Positions 60,022-64,000 of a stretch of DNA of 64,000 bases are shown in pieces. The notes beneath the pieces were generated by a model that searched no databases, was not told the DNA's origin, and saw only the letters and a program-made list of their open reading frames with translations. The first letter of the stretch is position 1. Each line of letters begins with the position of its first letter. Source of the DNA: SIG575 sp045542485 (lineage in GTDB: Bacteria > Bacillota > Clostridia > Oscillospirales > Acutalibacteraceae). Made by a program: the position numbers and the translations under genes. The stretch spans positions 12,669 through 76,668 of the forward strand of contig JAZQLC010000008.1 of the NCBI GenBank assembly GCA_045542485.1, written 5' to 3'.

Positions 60022-61651
60022 TCCTAAAATTTTGCTTTGTGCACTGAATTCAAAATTCATCCACTCCTGCCTTGCCGTATATTCACTTAAAAAATACGCG
60101 GTGGCAAACGGATATGATAAAGAAAAAATTGCGGTGAAAGAATTCACCATCAACGATACAACCGACTTCATTCTGAACGGAATTTTTTCAGAGAAATACG
60201 ATGCGATTGCATTTTCCGTTTATATATGGAATGTTGAATATATTTCGAAGTTGTGCCGCCTTATCAAAAAAAGTTCTCCCGGAATGAAAATCATTCTGGG
60301 AGGTCCTGAAGTATCCTTTATTGAAAATCACCCCTTTTTCGGGGAAAATGATTTTGATTACATTCTCAGGGGCGAGGGCGAAAAAAGCTTTTACACACTT
60401 CTGACAACAGGAGAAATAACCGAAGAAAAAATTGTATCGCTTGACGAAATCCCTTTCCCTTATGATGAAGAAAATATTTCACTTTTCAGGAACAGAATAG
60501 TCTACTATGAATCTTCAAGAGGTTGTCCCTTTTCCTGCGCATACTGTCTCTCTTCTCAGGAAAAAGGCGTAAGATTTCTCAGCATCGGAAGAGTAAAAAG
60601 TGACCTTGAATTTTTCTCTTCTCACGGAGTAAGACAAGTGAAATTTGTTGACAGAACTTTCAACTGCGATAAGGAAAGAGCTTACACAATCTGGAAATTC
60701 ATCATTGACAGTTTTGCAGAAAAAGATATGAATTTTCACTTTGAAATTGCAGCAGATTTACTTGATGAAAAACTTCTCGGACTTCTTGCAGAATGTCCTC
60801 CGGGACTTATTCAGCTTGAAATCGGAATACAGTCAACTAAAGATGAGACTCTTTCTCTCTGCTGCAGAAAAACCGATACGAAAAAAGTTCTTGCCAATAC
60901 AGAAAGGCTTGTTTCCCTGAGCAAAATTAATATTCATACGGATCTTATTGCAGGTCTGCCCGGTGAAAGCCTTTATGATTTCAAAAAATCATTTAATGAT
61001 GTTTATCCGCTTCGCTCACATCAACTTCAGCTTGGTTTTCTGAAAATTCTTCACGGCACAAAAATGGAAGAGATCGCAGAAGACTTCGATTTTGTTTTTT
61101 CTCCTTTTTCACCCTATGAAATTTTATCAAACAAAAATCTGTCCTGTTCAGAAATTCTTTTTCTCAAAAGATTCGAAGATGTATTTGAAAAAATTCATAA
61201 CTCACAGAGATTTATTTTAACGCTTTCTGAGCTGGAAAAACATTTTGAAAATGCCTTTGTTATGTTTGAAAAAATCACTGAGTTTTTTGAAAAAAATTCT
61301 CTTTCTTTTGTATCGGTATCAACGAAAGAAATTTATAATCTTCTTCACAGATTTTTCAGAGAAAAAATTTCTCAGGACACAAAAGCCTTTGATGAAAAGC
61401 TTCTGTCAGATTTTTATTTTTCAGAAAAATCTGAAGTTGTTCCCGATGAACTGAAATACCTTTTATGGCCGCATAAAACTCTCTCCGCTTTTTCATCCAG
61501 ACTTCTGCATTTTCTTAATCTTCAAAGAGAAAAAGGCTATATGGTCCGATGCATTTCAGATTCCGTTTACATCGTCAACTATAATGAGCGAAGCAAAATC
61601 ACTCAGAGATTTGATTACTCTGTCTGCACTGCAGATATGCTCTCAATATAA
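60011..61651 (+). CDS. B12-binding/radical SAM protein with DUF4080 domain
   Basis: 546 residues from ATG 60011, overlapping the fucosidase by 11 bp. An N-terminal B12-binding-like domain (about 1-130; LGGPEVSF near 97, YILRGEGEKSF) precedes a radical SAM domain with CPFSCAYCLSS near residue 170 (CxxxCxxC). The C-terminal part (about 370-540) is the DUF4080 type. Such proteins are often annotated as methylthiotransferase-like but have no assigned reaction. The order and overlap with the fucosidase may be accidental. Its last 37 bp overlap the convergent hypothetical gene. Confidence 0.88.
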   Translation: MKTNPKILLCALNSKFIHSCLAVYSLKKYAVANGYDKEKIAVKEFTINDTTDFILNGIFSEKYDAIAFSVYIWNVEYISKLCRLIKKSSPGMKIILGGPEVSFIENHPFFGENDFDYILRGEGEKSFYTLLTTGEITEEKIVSLDEIPFPYDEENISLFRNRIVYYESSRGCPFSCAYCLSSQEKGVRFLSIGRVKSDLEFFSSHGVRQVKFVDRTFNCDKERAYTIWKFIIDSFAEKDMNFHFEIAADLLDEKLLGLLAECPPGLIQLEIGIQSTKDETLSLCCRKTDTKKVLANTERLVSLSKINIHTDLIAGLPGESLYDFKKSFNDVYPLRSHQLQLGFLKILHGTKMEEIAEDFDFVFSPFSPYEILSNKNLSCSEILFLKRFEDVFEKIHNSQRFILTLSELEKHFENAFVMFEKITEFFEKNSLSFVSVSTKEIYNLLHRFFREKISQDTKAFDEKLLSDFYFSEKSEVVPDELKYLLWPHKTLSAFSSRLLHFLNLQREKGYMVRCISDSVYIVNYNERSKITQRFDYSVCTADMLSI

Positions 61652-62319
61652 AAAGATTTTTTGTTTTTTGAAAGAGTTATTTCAATCATTTTATCAGCCG
61701 CGGGAAACACTGTTTTTCCGTGGCTGTCTTGTTTGAAGCTCTCTCTTTCAAGACATCCTACGGTAATTTTTGTTTTTCCTTTTTCAGCTTTGACACTATG
61801 TAGCAGTGCCGAATACTGCGGAGAAAATCCCATAAGCGGCACGGTGTACATTTCTGCTTTTTCATCATATATTATTTCGTCTGAGGATACATTTTCAAAA
61901 CTGATTTTTTCGGAGAAAAGAAGCTTCACTCTCTCTTCGATCTCCTCTTTTTTTATGGTCATCATTCCGTCGAAACTTTCATATTTTTCTTTTTCCTCTG
62001 TGCAGAGAATAGACCACACGGCAAGTTTTACCAGAGTTTTATCTTCAACCTTGTCCCCGCACTCATATGAAAAAAACTCATTGATAACTACGGGATTGTA
62101 ATACGCCGAGTAATCATCAACGGTTTTGAAAGTCTGAATATCAACTGATGTGTTTCTTTCGCTTTCTGCTTCATCTTCTTTCAGAAAAAACGAAACAAAA
62201 ACTGAAAAAAACGCAATAAGAATTACAGGCAGAAGATAAATAATTTTCCGCCTGTTTTTCGTTTTTTTATATGGATATTTTCTTCTTTTCTTTTTCAGCA
62301 CAATGGTAAAACCTGTCAT
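61615..62319 (-). CDS. Single-pass membrane protein, unrecognised
   Basis: 234 residues. Basic N-terminus (KKKRRKYPYKK), one membrane helix at about 27-47, then an extracytoplasmic domain of ~185 residues rich in Glu/Lys/Ser. The domain has no recognised motif; TFKTVDDYSAYYNPVVINEFF and VPLMGFSPQYSALL are the most distinctive parts. It is 3 nt after spmB, so it is probably cotranscribed with spmAB and may act in the mother cell. A start at ATG 62319 follows GGGAGTT. Confidence 0.7.
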   Translation of the reverse strand: MTGFTIVLKKKRRKYPYKKTKNRRKIIYLLPVILIAFFSVFVSFFLKEDEAESERNTSVDIQTFKTVDDYSAYYNPVVINEFFSYECGDKVEDKTLVKLAVWSILCTEEKEKYESFDGMMTIKKEEIEERVKLLFSEKISFENVSSDEIIYDEKAEMYTVPLMGFSPQYSALLHSVKAEKGKTKITVGCLERESFKQDSHGKTVFPAADKMIEITLSKNKKSFYIESISAVQTE

Positions 62320-62322
62320 ATT

Positions 62323-62847
62323 TTAACTCCCGAAAAATAATCTTACTGTCCATGCAGAAGCAACAAAGCTCGTAAAATCTGCAGCAAGTCCTGCAAAAAC
62401 CGTGTGTCTGCTTTTCTTTATCCCTACTGAGCCATAATAAACGGCAATAGCGTAAAAGGTTGTTTCCGTCGCACCCATCATAACGGAAGCAACTCTACCC
62501 AGATACGAATCAGGTCCGTGCTCTTTCAGAATCAGTTCATACATAGACAGCGCACCGCCACCTGAGATGGGATTGAGTACGGCAAGAGGCATAATCTCCT
62601 CAGGTATACCCGTAACACCTGACAAGGGTGAAAGAATTTTTACGATTATATCTAGACCTCCCGATGCTTTCAACATTCCCACTGCCACCACAAGACCGAT
62701 AATTGACGGAAGAATATTTTTAACCGTTATGAGACCTTCTTTTGCGCCCTCAAGAAAGCAATCAAAAATTTTTACACCCTTGGCAAGACCGAAAATCACA
62801 ACTGCCGTAATTACAAAAGGTAAAATCGCAGAACCGATAAGCTTCAT
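62323..62847 (-). CDS. spmB: Spore maturation protein B
   Basis: 174 residues from ATG 62847 after AAAGGGAG. Several hydrophobic helices and the nucleoside-transporter-like gate domain with NPISGGGALSMYELI near residue 96, followed by VASVMMGATETTFYAIAVYYG. SpmA and SpmB are needed for proper spore core dehydration in Bacillus. Its start overlaps the spmA stop (ATGA), the normal coupled arrangement. Length is typical. Confidence 0.95.
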   Translation of the reverse strand: MKLIGSAILPFVITAVVIFGLAKGVKIFDCFLEGAKEGLITVKNILPSIIGLVVAVGMLKASGGLDIIVKILSPLSGVTGIPEEIMPLAVLNPISGGGALSMYELILKEHGPDSYLGRVASVMMGATETTFYAIAVYYGSVGIKKSRHTVFAGLAADFTSFVASAWTVRLFFGS

Positions 62848-63443
62848 TTCACTGCTCCCTTTCTTCTGTTTACTACCCTGGTCAAAAGTTTTGCTGTAAC
62901 AATTCCTACCGTAAGGGACAAAAGTGTACTGAGCCATGTGGGCACCATAATTTCCAGCGGATTTGCGCTTCCCGCTTGTGTACGAAGCGCTGCAACTGTT
63001 GTGGGAATCAGCCTCATTGCAGCAGAATTCATTACCACAAAAAGCACCATATCGTCCGTAGCCTTTTCTTTGTCGGTATTTGCTTCCTGCATTCTTCTCA
63101 TAGCTTCAATTCCCAGAGGTGTTGCTGCGTTACCCAGCCCCAGAAGATTTGCCGTGATGTTCATAGACATAGCTTCTGCCACGGGAGATTTTTTGTCGAC
63201 CTTTTTATATACAAGAGAAAAAAACGGTGAAAGAACTTTACTGATTATTCTTGTCAGCCCTGACTTTTCTGCAATTTTCATAACGCCTCCCCACAGACAC
63301 ATCATACCCGTGAGACTGAGAATAAGATTCACTGCGTCCTGACCCGATGTGACAACAGAATCGGAAAGAGTCTGCATATTCGAGTTGAAAGCTGCTGCAA
63401 TAAATGAAAAAACAATCATTCCGCCCCAGATGTAATTCATCAT
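62844..63443 (-). CDS. spmA: Spore maturation protein A
   Basis: 199 residues from ATG 63443, chosen because AAGGGT is then 7 nt upstream; in-frame ATG at 63449 and 63440 are alternatives. The start MNYIWGGMIVFSF, the Gate-domain block LSLTGMMCLWGGVMKIAEKSGL, and MNITANLLGLGNAATPLGIEAM near residue 95 are SpmA signatures. It is a membrane protein of the spore-forming cell that acts with SpmB in core dehydration. No clear sigma-E or sigma-G promoter was found upstream. Confidence 0.95.
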   Translation of the reverse strand: MMNYIWGGMIVFSFIAAAFNSNMQTLSDSVVTSGQDAVNLILSLTGMMCLWGGVMKIAEKSGLTRIISKVLSPFFSLVYKKVDKKSPVAEAMSMNITANLLGLGNAATPLGIEAMRRMQEANTDKEKATDDMVLFVVMNSAAMRLIPTTVAALRTQAGSANPLEIMVPTWLSTLLSLTVGIVTAKLLTRVVNRRKGAVK

Positions 63444-63531
63444 TTCCATCACCCTTGTATATTGATATACTCGCACTCTTTGTTTTATGACCGAAAAAAT
63501 CTGTCGCATTTAATTTATTCGTGTAGTTGCG

Positions 63532-63560
63532 TTGACTTTTTTGCCAATTTGTGGTATTAT
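63532..63560 (+). promoter_or_regulatory. Promoter of the AbrB-type gene
   Basis: TTGACT (63532-63537), 17-nt spacer, TATTAT (63555-63560), 33 nt before the start. Confidence 0.7.
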
Positions 63561-63593
63561 TCCAATGATAAACTCGGCTGGGAGGGATGAAAA

Positions 63594-63863
63594 ATGAAAA
63601 AGGAAAAGGACTATTTTTATATCAGACAAATCGACCCTCAGGGAAGACTTGTTCTGCCGAAAGAAATCCGTGACAGAATGGGAATCGTAGTCGGCACCCC
63701 CCTTCGCCTGTCAATTGACGGAAATCTCGTTGTAATGAAAATCGCATCACCCTCCTGCTTCTTCTGTGGCGATACAGAAAATCTTATTACTCTGAAAGAA
63801 AAGCATGTATGCTGTACTTGTCTTGAAAAACTCAATATGAAAAAACAGATTGAAGAAGAATAA
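63594..63863 (+). CDS. AbrB-family transition-state regulator with C-terminal CxxC pairs
   Basis: 89 residues. The N-terminal swapped-hairpin DNA-binding domain reads YIRQIDPQGRLVLPKEIRDRMGI (residues 8-30) and GTPLRLSID, as in AbrB and SpoVT. The C-terminal part has CFFC and CCTC, a probable zinc-binding module common in clostridial AbrB proteins. It would bind DNA as a dimer or tetramer and control stationary-phase or sporulation genes. It diverges from spmA. GGGAGGG precedes ATG. The IS-like element begins about 20 bp after its stop. Confidence 0.92.
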   Translation: MKKEKDYFYIRQIDPQGRLVLPKEIRDRMGIVVGTPLRLSIDGNLVVMKIASPSCFFCGDTENLITLKEKHVCCTCLEKLNMKKQIEEE

Positions 63864-63921
63864 AAAATACACTCAGCGAACGTGAACAAGTCCAGTAAAA
63901 ACGGACAATAGAAAAAAGACA

Positions 63922-63953
63922 CCCCTTATGGTAGAATAAATACCATAAGGGGG
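63922..63953 (+). promoter_or_regulatory. Hairpin masking the transposase RBS
   Basis: 12-bp stem CCCCTTATGGTA (63922-63933) with its complement (63941-63952) and a 7-nt loop, followed by GATTTTTT and ATG 63961. The AAGGGGG Shine-Dalgarno lies in the 3' arm. Similar RBS-masking hairpins limit transposase made from outside transcription in other IS elements. Confidence 0.7.
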
Positions 63954-63960
63954 ATTTTTT

Positions 63961-64000
63961 ATGCCACGAGAATACAGACATATAAGTCAATACAAAGAAG
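63961..64000 (+). CDS. IS3-like transposase OrfA, partial
   Basis: Only 13 codons are in the window, opening MPREYRHISQYKE. This matches the first residues of OrfA (helix-turn-helix) proteins of IS3-type elements common in gut Clostridia. Start ATG 63961 follows AAGGGGG at 8 nt. The identification rests on this short stretch and the hairpin leader. Confidence 0.5.
   Translation, partial: MPREYRHISQYKE

Larger units (their letters stand above)
63883..64000 (+). mobile_element. Left end of an IS3-like insertion sequence, partial
   Basis: An end-like TGAACAAGTCC... starts 20 bp after the AbrB-type gene. It is followed by a hairpin and a frame that opens as MPREYRHISQYKE, the typical beginning of OrfA of clostridial IS3-type transposases. 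The element runs off the right edge, so the right end cannot be seen. The exact boundary is an estimate. Confidence 0.55.

Noticed and set aside
1..64000. CRISPR arrays, tRNA/rRNA genes, prophage
   Set aside because: No regularly spaced repeats, no cloverleaf or rRNA signatures, and no phage structural genes were seen; the GH25 protein has a signal peptide and dockerin and is not a phage endolysin.

Overview
The window looks like chromosome from a spore-forming, anaerobic, gut-type Clostridia, probably near Oscillospirales/Ruminococcaceae (inference). The sporulation genes are a spoIIE 5' end, sigG, a spoVAE-type gene and spmAB. Firmicutes control signals include a CIRCE operator, a Cys-type T-box, a lysine riboswitch and a LexA-type box. 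A dockerin-bearing lysozyme, host-glycan enzymes and an Na+-pumping oxaloacetate decarboxylase point to an anaerobic gut life. I saw no rRNA, tRNA, CRISPR array or prophage.

Layout. 1-6.1 kb: spoIIE fragment, rlmB, a large acidic membrane protein that looks like a dead P-type ATPase, spoVAE, two tandem 43-residue amphipathic peptides, sigG. 6.1-9.5 kb: nagA diverging from a mannose-6-phosphate-isomerase-like gene plus a sialidase-like gene. 9.4-13.3 kb: minus-strand TIGR04086-type membrane protein, yajC, lipoprotein, diaminopimelate dehydrogenase and a TetR regulator. 13.4-20.1 kb: recA-recX-rimO-pgsA, then T-box-cysE-cysS and a dCMP-deaminase-like gene. 20.1-27.4 kb: G5/3D cell-wall protein, asnB, a YitT-family remnant, gdhA and an EF-G-like paralog. 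27.6-38.6 kb: GH38 mannosidase, two related secreted alpha/beta hydrolases, rlmD/rumA-type methyltransferase, a secreted DUF5060/DUF4038 hydrolase, an FMN-binding protein, mgsA. 38.6-46.5 kb: GH25-SH3-dockerin lysozyme, groESL, a secreted phosphatase, lysine riboswitch with an NhaC-type transporter, a phosphoesterase. 46.5-53 kb: degenerate CinA-like membrane protein, class B sortase, cinA, thiI, cysteine desulfurase. 53.1-53.4 kb: a MITE-like repeat. 53.3-64 kb: VTT membrane protein and GT8 transferase, oadA-oadG-bccp-oadB, GH29 fucosidase, B12/radical SAM protein, spmAB, an AbrB-type regulator, and the left end of an IS3-like element.

How the parts work together. nagA, the PMI-like enzyme, the sialidase, GH38 and GH29 fit foraging on host N-glycans or mucin. 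cysE/cysS share cysteine-starvation control. asnB, gdhA and a possible GlnR-type box point to nitrogen assimilation. thiI with the desulfurase supplies tRNA thiolation.

The most unusual signals are three. (1) A tandem pair of 43-residue PSM-beta-like peptides with their own promoter and terminator. (2) A recurring leader design in which a terminator-like hairpin carries the Shine-Dalgarno of the next gene in its 3' arm; in spoVAE and sigG the loop also holds a sigma-G -10 sequence. (3) Catalytically degenerate paralogs of P-type ATPase and CinA kept as long intact membrane proteins.
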